DNA of 64,000 nucleotides, taken from positions 124,001 through 188,000 of the forward strand of contig NZ_CAKVFS010000005.1 in the NCBI RefSeq assembly GCF_934746965.1, given 5' to 3'. Shown here piece by piece: positions 25,946 through 34,634 of this stretch. The position numbers and the translations under genes are program-made. The notes beneath the pieces were generated by a model, which worked only from the letters and a program-made list of their open reading frames with translations, did not search any database and was not told the origin of the DNA. Position 1 is the first letter of the stretch; every line of letters begins with the position of its first letter. This stretch comes from an uncultured Methanobrevibacter sp. (lineage in GTDB: Archaea > Methanobacteriota > Methanobacteria > Methanobacteriales > Methanobacteriaceae).

Positions 25946-26995
25946 TCATTTTTTAACAGTTATATCTATATTTTTGATTTCATTGATGTCAAGTTCTCCA
26001 AGTTTTAAAGATTTAATCATGCCAAATATTGTTTCTTTTAGGATACCTTTTACAAATGTGTTTATTTCAACATTTTTATTATTTACTTCAAGATTAACTT
26101 CACTTTTTTCTAAATTATCTTGATTTATTTCTGAAATGTTGATTTTTGCAAGTTTAGCAGTTTCATCAGTATTTAAAGAATTAATCATTCCAAATACTGT
26201 ATTTGCAACAAAATTGTTAGTATGATGATTTAAACTAATTTGTTTATTATTTATCAAAACATTAGCTTCAACTTTCGGGTTTAAATCAATGTTATCTTCG
26301 TTGTTTATTATTAGTTCGACTTTATTAATATTTTTTACTCCATATTCTTCGATATGCAATGTTTTTATTATTCCAAGTAGTGTTTTTTTAATAAAATCAC
26401 TAACAAATTCATTTAAACCAATAACTTTGTTATCAATAGACATAAATGTATCAACTTTGTCTAAGTCGTTGGTTTTTATGTTTCCTTTTATAATTTCTTT
26501 AGCTATTGAATCACCATCACTAAATCCACATTCATCTAAGAATAATGTGTCAACAATATCATGTCCTTTTTTTTCAATAAGATCTACTAAATCAGATACT
26601 CCTTCGGGAGTTATTGAAAATGAATCTATTTCTGCTATGGTGTATTCATCAACTACATCTAGAGATGTTACGATTTTAGGATAATTATAACTTTTAAAAC
26701 CTTCAATTACTACAAAATCTATATTGTCCATAAATTTGATTAAAAATAGTAGTCTATTTAAATCTAGAATGTCTTTAACATTAAAAAAAGAAGTGGATCC
26801 GATTCCAACAACAACATTTGATCCTGCTAATTTATGTCTCCATGTATCAGTATGTTCTCGATCCATTTCCATTTCATGATGGGAGTGCTTTATAGAAGCT
26901 ACATTATGTCCTCTTCTGGTAAGTTCTTCAATAATTTTCACAGTTAATGATGTCTTTCCTGTATTTTTTCTACCTACTACAGATACAATTTTCAT
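25946..26995 (-). CDS. mobB: MobB-like P-loop protein with threefold repeated C-terminal extension
   Basis: The N-terminal part (about 1-150) is a MobB GTPase, which assists attachment of GMP to molybdopterin. The P-loop is VVGRKNTGKTSLT (6-18), then SIKHSHHEMEMDREHTDTWRH and VVIEGFKSYNYPKI. Usual MobB proteins end at about 160-180 residues; this one has 349. The extra part holds three related segments at about 187-231, 248-292 and 304-348. Each has an (I/V)(D/N)NK strand, then a helix ending G-(I/M)-I-(K/N)-(T/S)-L, with about 60-residue spacing. GAGGTTTTAC precedes the ATG. The function of the extension is unknown; it lies upstream of moaA in a two-gene operon. Confidence 0.87.
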   Translation of the reverse strand: MKIVSVVGRKNTGKTSLTVKIIEELTRRGHNVASIKHSHHEMEMDREHTDTWRHKLAGSNVVVGIGSTSFFNVKDILDLNRLLFLIKFMDNIDFVVIEGFKSYNYPKIVTSLDVVDEYTIAEIDSFSITPEGVSDLVDLIEKKGHDIVDTLFLDECGFSDGDSIAKEIIKGNIKTNDLDKVDTFMSIDNKVIGLNEFVSDFIKKTLLGIIKTLHIEEYGVKNINKVELIINNEDNIDLNPKVEANVLINNKQISLNHHTNNFVANTVFGMINSLNTDETAKLAKINISEINQDNLEKSEVNLEVNNKNVEINTFVKGILKETIFGMIKSLKLGELDINEIKNIDITVKK

Positions 26996-27395
26996 AGTAA
27001 AACCTCATTATTATATTATTTGTTTGCATCTTTATTATTAATGAGTGTGTAGTTACTACACATTTTTCCAAATTTTAGCTTTTCCTTAATTTTTTGTAAA
27101 TTTTATAATAATTTTTTATATTTTATTATTACTTTTTTAAGAAAATTATCCGATATTACTTTTTTTCAAATCGTATATTGTACTTTATTTTGTTATTTAA
27201 TTAATTTTAGTAATTTTTATCTTAATTTAATTGTTAGAATCGATTACTTTTTTAATTTAACTTTTTATATCTTTTATTTAATTTTTTTTGTTGTAGTATT
27301 AGCACAGTAATATATATTATTTTCGACTTGAGTCTAGTAGGCAAGTATATATTAATAATAAACAAAACTTTATATCATTACACATGGTGGTTGAT
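26996..27395. promoter_or_regulatory. divergent promoter region between mobB and the fwd operon
   Basis: 400 bases of very AT-rich sequence without a credible gene. The perfect 7-bp inverted repeat TGTGTAGTTACTACACA (27046-27062, TTA centre) lies about 50 bases before mobB and may be an operator for mobB-moaA. In front of the fwd operon a TATA-like AGTATATATTAATA (about 27344-27357) lies about 40 bases before the start, preceded by the short palindrome GACTTGAGTC (27326-27335). Regulators are not identified; molybdate- or tungstate-responsive control is plausible because both operons concern Mo/W enzymes. Confidence 0.45.
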
Positions 27396-27845
27396 ATGCC
27401 AAAACATATTGCATCTGGTTTGAAATATTTAGCTGCTGTAAAGCTAAAAGAACAAGGTGAAAACCAACAAGAAATCGCTAATGAGTTAGGTATTGATAGG
27501 TCTACAGTGTCCCATTATTTAAATGGCAGTAATTTATCATGGAATTCTATAGACGTAGCTAAAACTATCACGGAATTAACTCCTGGAGATTTCTTAAGAA
27601 TGACTGTTGCAATATTTGATGAACCTGAACAGTGTCGTAAAATTGTGTCTATTTGTAATGAAAGAGAATTTGATGCTGTTGTTTCAGATTCATGTATAGG
27701 TTGTGGCTTGTGTGTAAGCATGTGTTTCATGAAAGCTATTAAATTAGAATCATTAAAAGCACATGTAGACTCCATACAATGTTGCGGTTGTCAGTTTTGT
27801 AAAGATGAATGCCCAACGAATTCTATAAAAATTTTGGAGATTTAA
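27396..27845 (+). CDS. HTH domain fused to two-cluster ferredoxin, FwdH-like
   Basis: A 149-residue protein. Residues about 23-42 (NQQEIANELGIDRSTVSHYL) are a helix-turn-helix. Residues 100-139 hold two [4Fe-4S] sites: C100, C103, C106, C110 and C129, C132, C135, C139. By position and approximate length it corresponds to the gene called fwdH at the head of the tungsten formylmethanofuran dehydrogenase operon of Methanothermobacter. It could be a redox-sensing regulator of the operon, an electron carrier, or both; this is inference. I start at ATG 27396, preceded by GGTGGTTGAT; an in-frame ATG 12 bases upstream overlaps that site. fwdF follows after two bases. Confidence 0.82.
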   Translation: MPKHIASGLKYLAAVKLKEQGENQQEIANELGIDRSTVSHYLNGSNLSWNSIDVAKTITELTPGDFLRMTVAIFDEPEQCRKIVSICNEREFDAVVSDSCIGCGLCVSMCFMKAIKLESLKAHVDSIQCCGCQFCKDECPTNSIKILEI

Positions 27846-27847
27846 TA

Positions 27848-28945
27848 ATGATTAAAAATAAAAAAGAAGCTATAGACAATAACTTTGCTATTACAAGGGC
27901 AGCTGAAGAAGTAAGAAAGTTGTCTTTTAATGACCAAATTTGTCTTGGATGTGGAGTTTGTGAATCTACTTGTCCAGTTGAGGCAATTACATTAAATCCA
28001 ATTGCTGTAGATGCTCGTCACAGACGTTCCAATGATATTTATTTCAGTGGTCATGAAAAAATAGCACAAAATTTCCATGCTGAATTTGATGTTCAAAAAA
28101 TTAGCATTGATGAAAATAAATGTGTTTTATGTGGTATGTGTAGTGGATTATGTCCAATAGATGCATTAGTTTTAACTATTGATGATGTTCCAATTAGAGA
28201 AATTGAAGCATATCCTCATTACAATTCTTATTCTAAAATCAATGATGATAAGTGTATTTACTGTAAAAGATGTGAAACTGCATGTCCTCAAGATGCAATT
28301 ACTGTCATGAGAAAATTACCAGAACGCCAAAACTTAGTATCTGGTGAAATTAGTGTAAGTGATGATGATTGTGTTTACTGTGGTATCTGTCAAGAATTAT
28401 GTCCTGCAGAAGCAATTGTAGTAGATAACACTACTGGTGAAGAATCTATTGTAATTGATAAAGAAAAATGTGTTTACTGTCTTGTTTGTAAAAGATCTTG
28501 TCCTACTCATGCAATTAGTGCAGTATGTAGAGCATGTTCCTATGGTGAATATGATTTCAAAGCTGAAAATGAAATTACTACTGGTAGTTCAGTTATTGAT
28601 GATGAACTTTGTGTATACTGTGGATGGTGTGAAGGTGTCTGTCCAACTGATGCTATTGAAACTAATAAACCATTCCAAGGTACTTTAGAAGTTGATCAAG
28701 AGGCATGTCAAGCATGTGGTGCTTGTGTAGATACTTGTCCATGTAATGCTTTAGCATTCCCTGTTTCTAGTGGTCCAGGTCAAAGATTAAATCTTATTAC
28801 TAAACATGATCAATATTGTATCCGTTGTAAAGCTTGTGCTAAAGCATGTCCAAATGGAGCTATAACTGTTACAAGGACTGAAATAGACCATACTCCTATC
28901 AAATCTGTAACATGGCTCAATGCATTCGATGCAATTAAAAATTAA
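27848..28945 (+). CDS. fwdF: polyferredoxin subunit FwdF of formylmethanofuran dehydrogenase
   Basis: A 365-residue polyferredoxin. Eight CxxCxxCxxxCP motifs can be counted (from CLGCGVCESTCP near residue 38 to CIRCKACAKACP near residue 330), enough for eight [4Fe-4S] clusters. In the known hexameric complex FwdF forms the electron wire that brings low-potential electrons to the tungsten site. GGAGATTTAATA precedes the ATG at 27848. The gene is two bases after the HTH-ferredoxin gene and ten before fwdG. Confidence 0.95.
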   Translation: MIKNKKEAIDNNFAITRAAEEVRKLSFNDQICLGCGVCESTCPVEAITLNPIAVDARHRRSNDIYFSGHEKIAQNFHAEFDVQKISIDENKCVLCGMCSGLCPIDALVLTIDDVPIREIEAYPHYNSYSKINDDKCIYCKRCETACPQDAITVMRKLPERQNLVSGEISVSDDDCVYCGICQELCPAEAIVVDNTTGEESIVIDKEKCVYCLVCKRSCPTHAISAVCRACSYGEYDFKAENEITTGSSVIDDELCVYCGWCEGVCPTDAIETNKPFQGTLEVDQEACQACGACVDTCPCNALAFPVSSGPGQRLNLITKHDQYCIRCKACAKACPNGAITVTRTEIDHTPIKSVTWLNAFDAIKN

Positions 28946-28954
28946 GGTGATTTA

Positions 28955-29185
28955 ATGGAACTTAAAGTTAATCAAGATAATTGTTTAGGATGTGGAATTT
29001 GTGTAATTGCATGTCCTGTTAATGCAGCTATTAGTCCTGAAAATGCAGGTGGTAATGGTGCTAAAACTGATGAAGTAGTTATTATGGTCGAAAATGGATT
29101 CATTAAAATCTTCTCACCAGATAAATGTGAATTATGTGGAACTTGTCAAATGTTCTGCCCAGTAAATGCTATATGGATTGAATAG
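28955..29185 (+). CDS. fwdG: ferredoxin subunit FwdG of formylmethanofuran dehydrogenase
   Basis: A 76-residue two-cluster ferredoxin with CLGCGICVIACP (about 10-21) and CELCGTCQMFCP near the end. The two sites are separated by a short polar insert (NAGGNGAKTDE). In the complex FwdG passes electrons between FwdF and the catalytic FwdB. AAGGTGATTTA precedes the ATG. Confidence 0.94.
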   Translation: MELKVNQDNCLGCGICVIACPVNAAISPENAGGNGAKTDEVVIMVENGFIKIFSPDKCELCGTCQMFCPVNAIWIE

Positions 29186-29197
29186 GAGGAATAATTA

Positions 29198-29767
29198 ATG
29201 CATTATGCTAATACTTATTTATCAAAACCTGTTGTTCCTGATGTAGAAATTGTTGGTGATGGAAAGACCAAAGTACTCAAATGTATGTTAAATACAGGGT
29301 CCGATATTTATCAAGGAGCTTGTAAAAAAAGAGGTTCTACATTAAAAGAAGAATATAAAAATGCTTCTGGAACTTGTTATATGGACCCAAGGGATATGGG
29401 TAAATTAGGTGTAAAAAATTGGGATACTGTCCTTGTTAAAACTGAATGGGGAGAAGTTGTAGTAAATGCTGCAGTATCTAGAGATGCACCTCACGAAGGA
29501 ACTGTTTTCATTTGTAAAGGTCCTTGGGCAAATACTGTTGTAAGTCATGATACTTACTGTTGTTCTGACCCAACTTACAAAGGTGTTCATTGTACTGTCG
29601 AAAAAACAGACAGAAAAGTATTACTCATGGCTGATTTAATGAGATGGGTATACAAAAAATATGTTGATTCCGACGATGACGATGTTGTTGAAAATATGGA
29701 ATCATTAGGAGAAAGACCAGTATATAAAGGTCGTAAATGGGAGGAGTTGATTGATCATGACATATGA
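29198..29767 (+). CDS. fwdD: formylmethanofuran dehydrogenase subunit FwdD
   Basis: A 189-residue protein with the molybdopterin-dinucleotide-binding barrel that in larger enzymes is the C-terminal domain of the catalytic chain. The core is about residues 20-125 (CMLNTGSDIYQGACKK, CYMDPRDMGKLGVKNWD, VFICKGPWANTVV). It pairs with FwdB to hold the W-bis-MGD cofactor. It is longer than the usual FwdD of about 130 residues, owing to a C-terminal tail (about 130-189) rich in charged residues (DSDDDDVVENMES). AGGAGGAATAATTA precedes the ATG. Its last 11 bases overlap the start of fwdB. Confidence 0.93.
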   Translation: MHYANTYLSKPVVPDVEIVGDGKTKVLKCMLNTGSDIYQGACKKRGSTLKEEYKNASGTCYMDPRDMGKLGVKNWDTVLVKTEWGEVVVNAAVSRDAPHEGTVFICKGPWANTVVSHDTYCCSDPTYKGVHCTVEKTDRKVLLMADLMRWVYKKYVDSDDDDVVENMESLGERPVYKGRKWEELIDHDI

Positions 29768-31133
29768 GCCACCTATAACTGATTATGATTACATTGTAGA
29801 AAATTGTACTTGTGCATTCTGTGGATGTAATTGTGATGATTTAGATTACTTAGTTAAAGATAACCATGTTGTTGCTGTAAGACACGCTTGTAGATTAGGT
29901 GCAAGTAAAGTTATGGAAGATATGGATCAAAGATTAGTAGTTCCTATGATTAGGGATGAAGATGGAGAACTTATGGAAGTAGATTGGGACACTGCTTTAG
30001 ATAAAGCTGCTGAATATATTGCTAATTCTATTAGACCAGTATTCTACGGTTGGTCTGAAACTTCCACTGAATGTATGAAAGAAGGATTAGAATTAGGGGA
30101 ATATATTGGTGCTGTTTTAGATAATCAAGCTACTATTTGTCACGGTCCAAGTTTACAAGCTGTACAAAATGCAGGTTATCCTATTCAAACCTTAGGGGAA
30201 GTTCAAAACAGGGCAGATATGGTTGTTTACTCTGGAAGTAATGCAATGAACTCTCACCCAAGACATGCAGCTCGTTATGCTATTTTCTGTAGGGGATACT
30301 TCAGACAAAGAGGAAGATTCGACAGAACTGTTGTAACTATGGATCCAAAATTCTCTGATACTGCTAAAATTTCTGATAAATGGATTGGATTCGAACAAAA
30401 TGGAGATTATGGTTTTTACAATGCAATTAGAGCAGTATTAAGAGGAAAAGAAATATATCAAGATTCTATTTCTGGAATTCCTAAAGAAGATATTTATGAA
30501 TTAGTAGAAGAAATGAAAAGTGCTGAATTTGGTGTTCTTTTCTTTGGTTTAGGATTAACTCACACATTATCCAAACAAAGAAACATTGATATCGCTATTA
30601 AAATGATTCAAGACTTGAACAAATATAGTAAATGGGGTCTTACTCCGATGAGGGGACACTTTAATGTAAATGGTTTCAACATATTCATGGCTTTCGAAAC
30701 TGGATTTGCATTTGGTGTTGACTTCTCTAGGGGTTACACTAGATACATGTTAGGAGAAACTAACACTATTGATTTATTAACAAGGAAAGAACCTGACTGT
30801 TTCATGGTTATTGCAGCAGACCCTGGTGCTCACTTCCCTAATGGTGCTAACCAACACTTAGCTAACATTCCTGTTATTCAAGTGGATATTCACTGGGGAC
30901 CATCTACTGAACTTGCTGATGTAGTATTACCAGGTTCATTCATTGCAGTAGAATGTGCTGGTACCAGTTATCGTATGGACGGAGTTCCTATTTACATGAA
31001 AAAAGCAATTGATAAACCTGAAACATGTCGTGATGATGAATGGATTATCAGAGAACTTAAAGAAAGAGTCATGAAACTCAGAGAGGAGCCAAACGTAGCT
31101 CCAAAATATGTGCCTAATCCAAACGCACTTTAA
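29757..31133 (+). CDS. fwdB: catalytic subunit FwdB of formylmethanofuran dehydrogenase (cysteine type)
   Basis: The 458-residue W- or Mo-bis-MGD subunit, which reduces CO2 to formate inside the complex, the first step of methanogenesis from CO2. An N-terminal [4Fe-4S] site is formed by C19, C22, C26 and C45. The metal ligand is C128 in ATICHGPSLQA, so it is the cysteine rather than selenocysteine isoform. Later motifs include MRGHFNVNGFNIF and AADPGAHFPNGAN. The start ATG 29757 lies inside the end of fwdD, with GGAGGAG upstream; a TTG six bases earlier is possible. Operon position implies the tungsten (fwd) type, but sequence alone does not prove which metal is used. Confidence 0.95.
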   Translation: MTYEPPITDYDYIVENCTCAFCGCNCDDLDYLVKDNHVVAVRHACRLGASKVMEDMDQRLVVPMIRDEDGELMEVDWDTALDKAAEYIANSIRPVFYGWSETSTECMKEGLELGEYIGAVLDNQATICHGPSLQAVQNAGYPIQTLGEVQNRADMVVYSGSNAMNSHPRHAARYAIFCRGYFRQRGRFDRTVVTMDPKFSDTAKISDKWIGFEQNGDYGFYNAIRAVLRGKEIYQDSISGIPKEDIYELVEEMKSAEFGVLFFGLGLTHTLSKQRNIDIAIKMIQDLNKYSKWGLTPMRGHFNVNGFNIFMAFETGFAFGVDFSRGYTRYMLGETNTIDLLTRKEPDCFMVIAADPGAHFPNGANQHLANIPVIQVDIHWGPSTELADVVLPGSFIAVECAGTSYRMDGVPIYMKKAIDKPETCRDDEWIIRELKERVMKLREEPNVAPKYVPNPNAL

Positions 31134-31142
31134 GGTGATATA

Positions 31143-32852
31143 ATGGAATTTATACTTAAAAATGGTATTGTTTATGACCCAGCTAATGGAATAAATGGGG
31201 AGAAAAAAGATATCATGGTTAAAGATGATATCATTGTTGAAGAAGTTTCAGCTGATGCAAAAGTCATAGATGTTACTAATAAAATAGTCATGCCTGCGGG
31301 GATAGACCCTCACTCTCACGTTGCAGGTCCAAAATTAGTTGTAGGTAGATTATACAGACCTGAAGATTCAAGAAGAGGAGTTACCCAAAAAACAAAAGTT
31401 ACAAGAGCTGAATCTGGTTTCTCTATCCCAAGTTGTCCATCAACTGGTTACAGATATTCCAGATTAGGTTATGGTACTGTTGTAGAAGCAGCTATGCCTC
31501 CTCTTGAAGCAAAACACACTCACGAAGAAATTGCAACTATTCCAAACTTAGATATTCCAGCATTAGAATTATTTGGTAATAATTGGTTTGTAATGGAATA
31601 TGCAAGAGAAAACAATATTGAAGACTTAGCAGCATTTGTATCTGCATGGTTAAAAGTTTCAAAAGGTTACGGAATCAAAATAGTAAACCCATGTGGTAGT
31701 GAAGCATGGGGTTGGGGTATGAACGTACATGGATATGATGATAAAGCACCTTACTTTGATGTAACTTCTAGAGAAGTTGTAACCTCTTTAGCAAAAGCTA
31801 ACGAAAAATTAGGTCTTCCTCATTCCATTCACATTCACCCAAATGATTTAGGACACCCAGGTAATGTACCAACTACTCTTGAAACATTAGATTCTCTTAA
31901 AAATATTAAGAAAAGTCCTAAAGCAAGTATTAGGGATCAAGTTGTACATATTTGTCACCTTCAATTCCACTCTTACTCTGGTACTAATTGGAGAGATGCA
32001 AGTTCCGGTGCAGAAGAAGTTGCTAAATACGTAAATAGTCATGATCACATGACTTGTGATATTGGTCAAGTAACTTTAGATGAAACAACCACCATGACTG
32101 CAGATGCACCAATGGAATATGATTTATTCAAATTATCTGGATTAAAATGGGCTAACAAGGATATTGAATGTGAAACTGCAGCAGGAATTATTCCATGTAT
32201 CTACTCTGGTAGAAGTCCAGTAGGAGCATTACAATGGGCTATTGGTTTAGAATTGTTCTTACACATTAAAAACCCATGGCAAGTATGTTTAACTACTGAT
32301 CATCCTAATGCAGGTCCATTCATAAGATACCCAAGAATCATATCCTGGTTAATGAGTAATCAAAAAAGGATGGAAATGATTGAAAGTAAAGAAATCCATA
32401 AATGGGTAGAAAAAAGAACTACTCTTCCAACTCTTGATAGGGAATATGACTTCAATGAAATTGCAACCATTACAAGAGCAGCACCAGCTAAAATCTATGG
32501 TTTTGAAGATAGAGGTGCTCTTACTCCTGGATTTAAAGCAGATATTGCAGTATATGACATAAATCCTAATGAAATTGACCCATCTAGACAATATGAAGAA
32601 ATTGAAAAAGGTTTCGGTCTTGCTGATTACACAATCAAAGATGGTCAAATCTTAGTAAAAGATAAAGAAATTGTAAAAGTTAAAGAAAGTCAAAACATAT
32701 GGGTTAATGTACAAGGATATGAACGTGAAGAACAAAATGTTATTAATAAAATTATGCCGTTCTTTACTCAATATTACTCTGTAAAATGGGAAAATTACCC
32801 AGTACATGATCATTATGTATCAAATCCTATAAGGATAGATGTTAAAAGATAA
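31143..32852 (+). CDS. fwdA: amidohydrolase subunit FwdA of formylmethanofuran dehydrogenase
   Basis: A 569-residue metal-dependent amidohydrolase that condenses formate with methanofuran at a two-zinc site. The metal ligands H57 and H59 are visible in DPHSHVAG. Further conserved histidines occur in HIHPNDLGHPGN and VHICHLQFHSYSG, and an Asp in TTDHPNAGP. Length is standard. AAGGTGATATA precedes the ATG. In the complex an internal tunnel brings formate made at FwdB to this site. Confidence 0.95.
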   Translation: MEFILKNGIVYDPANGINGEKKDIMVKDDIIVEEVSADAKVIDVTNKIVMPAGIDPHSHVAGPKLVVGRLYRPEDSRRGVTQKTKVTRAESGFSIPSCPSTGYRYSRLGYGTVVEAAMPPLEAKHTHEEIATIPNLDIPALELFGNNWFVMEYARENNIEDLAAFVSAWLKVSKGYGIKIVNPCGSEAWGWGMNVHGYDDKAPYFDVTSREVVTSLAKANEKLGLPHSIHIHPNDLGHPGNVPTTLETLDSLKNIKKSPKASIRDQVVHICHLQFHSYSGTNWRDASSGAEEVAKYVNSHDHMTCDIGQVTLDETTTMTADAPMEYDLFKLSGLKWANKDIECETAAGIIPCIYSGRSPVGALQWAIGLELFLHIKNPWQVCLTTDHPNAGPFIRYPRIISWLMSNQKRMEMIESKEIHKWVEKRTTLPTLDREYDFNEIATITRAAPAKIYGFEDRGALTPGFKADIAVYDINPNEIDPSRQYEEIEKGFGLADYTIKDGQILVKDKEIVKVKESQNIWVNVQGYEREEQNVINKIMPFFTQYYSVKWENYPVHDHYVSNPIRIDVKR

Positions 32853-32866
32853 AGAGGGTGTTTAAT

Positions 32867-33733
32867 TTGAAAACAATAACATTTGATCAATTAAAAACTT
32901 CTTCAATCGCTTTAGAATTTGATGAATTAATTCCTGATGAAATTTACTCTTGGACTGAAGAAGATTTTGCAAAATATGAAGTACCTATTGGAAATTCAAG
33001 ATTCCCAATCACTGATTTCTTCGATATTACTGTAGAAGGAGATGCAGAAGGACCTAGTGATGTTAAAATGATTCTTAACGGGGACTTAAACAGAGTTAAA
33101 TACATCGGTTGTAAAATGAGTGCTGGTGAAATTACTTGTAATGGTAATGTTGATCTTCACGTAGGTGCAGAAATGAGTGGTGGATCTATTTACGTTCATG
33201 GTAATGCAGCTGCTCATGCAGGTAGAGAAATGTCTGGTGGATACCTTGAAATTGATGGAGATACCAAAGAGTTTACTGGAGCTTCTTACATTGGTGAATG
33301 GAGAGGTATGACTGGTGGTAAAATCGTTGTTAAAGGTAATGCTGGAAAACAATGTGGTGAATGTTTAACTGGTGGAAGAATTCACGTTTTAGGTAACTGT
33401 GATATTTTAGCTGGTATTCACATGACCAAAGGTATTATTGAAATTGATGGTGATGTAAACCGTTGGCCTGGTGGTCAAATGAAAAACGGTACTATCGTTA
33501 TTCATGGCTTCCTTGGAAGACTACTTGAAGGTTTTGTTCTTGAAGGTGTCGTTGAAAACCCTGAAGTTGATGGTGAAGTATTTGAAGGTAAATACATTCA
33601 ATACAAAGGAGACATTGGTCTCAATGGTAAAGGTGCTTTATACTTAGATGCTGAAGCTAACAGGGAAAAATTATCTCATTATAATGAGCTCGACGATGAA
33701 TATACTTCAATTAGGGAATATAGGAATTTATAA
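32867..33733 (+). CDS. fwdC: formylmethanofuran dehydrogenase subunit FwdC
   Basis: A 288-residue beta-helix protein of the glutamate-synthase-alpha C-terminal type, with repeated G-x2-G-x2-x-G units (MSGGSIYVHGNAAAHAGREM, MTGGKIVVKGNAGKQCGECL). It is the structural scaffold of the complex. I choose the TTG at 32867 (MKTITFDQLKTSS) because GAGGGTG lies five bases before it; an in-frame GTG at 32858 overlaps that ribosome site. The stop is followed by a terminator hairpin, so this ends the fwd operon. The order F-G-D-B-A-C differs from the F-G-D-A-C-B order reported in Methanothermobacter. Confidence 0.93.
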   Translation: MKTITFDQLKTSSIALEFDELIPDEIYSWTEEDFAKYEVPIGNSRFPITDFFDITVEGDAEGPSDVKMILNGDLNRVKYIGCKMSAGEITCNGNVDLHVGAEMSGGSIYVHGNAAAHAGREMSGGYLEIDGDTKEFTGASYIGEWRGMTGGKIVVKGNAGKQCGECLTGGRIHVLGNCDILAGIHMTKGIIEIDGDVNRWPGGQMKNGTIVIHGFLGRLLEGFVLEGVVENPEVDGEVFEGKYIQYKGDIGLNGKGALYLDAEANREKLSHYNELDDEYTSIREYRNL

Positions 33734-33755
33734 TTCCTTTTTTCTTTTTTTTTTA
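33722..33755 (+). terminator. terminator of the fwd operon
   Basis: AGGAATT and AATTCCT form a 7-bp stem with a 3-base loop (33722-33738) overlapping the fwdC stop, followed by a long T-run. Confidence 0.7.
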
Positions 33756-33904
33756 AAAGAATTTTAATCAATAATTATTTTTATGATTTAACGATTATTG
33801 TGCAGAGTTTATTTAATGCATAATGTTTAAATATTCTTATTAAAATATTATATAATAACCTTGTAAACTAATTATAATTATTGTATGGTTTTATGCGTGG
33901 TAAT

Positions 33905-34198
33905 ATGGTAAAAGAAATTAAGATGTCTGCTGATGAAGCTATCGAATATGTAAGAAACAATGTTCAAATAAGAGATATTTTAGAGATATCATATAATCGT
34001 ATTTTTGCTCCAGGTGAAGTATTAAATATAATTTCAGAAGATGAAGAAACTGGTGAAGGACTTAGGGTTAGTTTACAATTAACTGGTGAAATTTTAAATC
34101 AGGCTGTTGATGTTGATTTTAATGAGATTAAAGATGATCTTTTAGAATTACGTCATGTTAAAGATGGTAAAATAACAATCGTTGAAGTTTACGATTAG
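33905..34198 (+). CDS. small conserved protein, first of two tandem paralogues
   Basis: A 97-residue acidic protein with no membrane segment or cysteine pair. It reads MVKEIKMSADEAIEYVRNN and later YNRIFAPGEVLNI. It is clearly related to the next gene (YNRIFGSGEILNM at the matching place), so the pair came from a duplication. It resembles the small DUF2097-type proteins of methanogens, which I could not verify. I start at ATG 33905 because it aligns with the paralogue's start; upstream in-frame ATGs at 33881 and 33893 exist. Function unknown. Confidence 0.75.
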   Translation: MVKEIKMSADEAIEYVRNNVQIRDILEISYNRIFAPGEVLNIISEDEETGEGLRVSLQLTGEILNQAVDVDFNEIKDDLLELRHVKDGKITIVEVYD

Positions 34199-34338
34199 AT
34201 TTTCTATCTCTTTTTTTATACTTTTTATTTCTACAGTCTATTTTTTTCAAAAATTATTTTGTTTCATATAATACAAACAAATTTTTATATCATGTGAAAT
34301 ATAACTAATAATTAACAATATAACATGAGGTGTTTTCC

Positions 34339-34629
34339 ATGAAAAAAATAAATTTATCTATTGATGAAGCTGTAGAATATTTAAAAAATAATGTAAAAAT
34401 TCATGATAATTTAGAAATTTCTTATAATAGAATTTTCGGAAGTGGTGAAATTTTAAATATGGATTTTTCGGAATATTTTGGAAAACCTGGTTTTAAAATA
34501 TTACTTTCTTTAGATGGTGATTCTATTAATTCAACTATTGAAATTGATGTTTATGAAATTCAAAATGATTTAATTGAATTTATTCATCATCCAGTTGAAG
34601 GTGAAGAAGTGGAAGTTACTGTAGTTTAA
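34339..34629 (+). CDS. small conserved protein, second of two tandem paralogues
   Basis: A 96-residue protein similar along its whole length to the preceding gene (MKKINLSIDEAVEYLKNN and YNRIFGSGEILNM). TGAGGTGTTTTCC precedes the ATG, which fixes the start. It has its own upstream TATA-like ATTTTTATATCATG (about 34281-34294), so it may be transcribed separately. It converges on nrpR with five bases between the ends. Function unknown. Confidence 0.77.
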   Translation: MKKINLSIDEAVEYLKNNVKIHDNLEISYNRIFGSGEILNMDFSEYFGKPGFKILLSLDGDSINSTIEIDVYEIQNDLIEFIHHPVEGEEVEVTVV

Positions 34630-34634
34630 AATAA

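Noticed and set aside
28455..28688. 77-residue plus-strand frame inside fwdF
   Set aside because: Out-of-frame reading of the polyferredoxin's Cys-rich repeats; no start signal.
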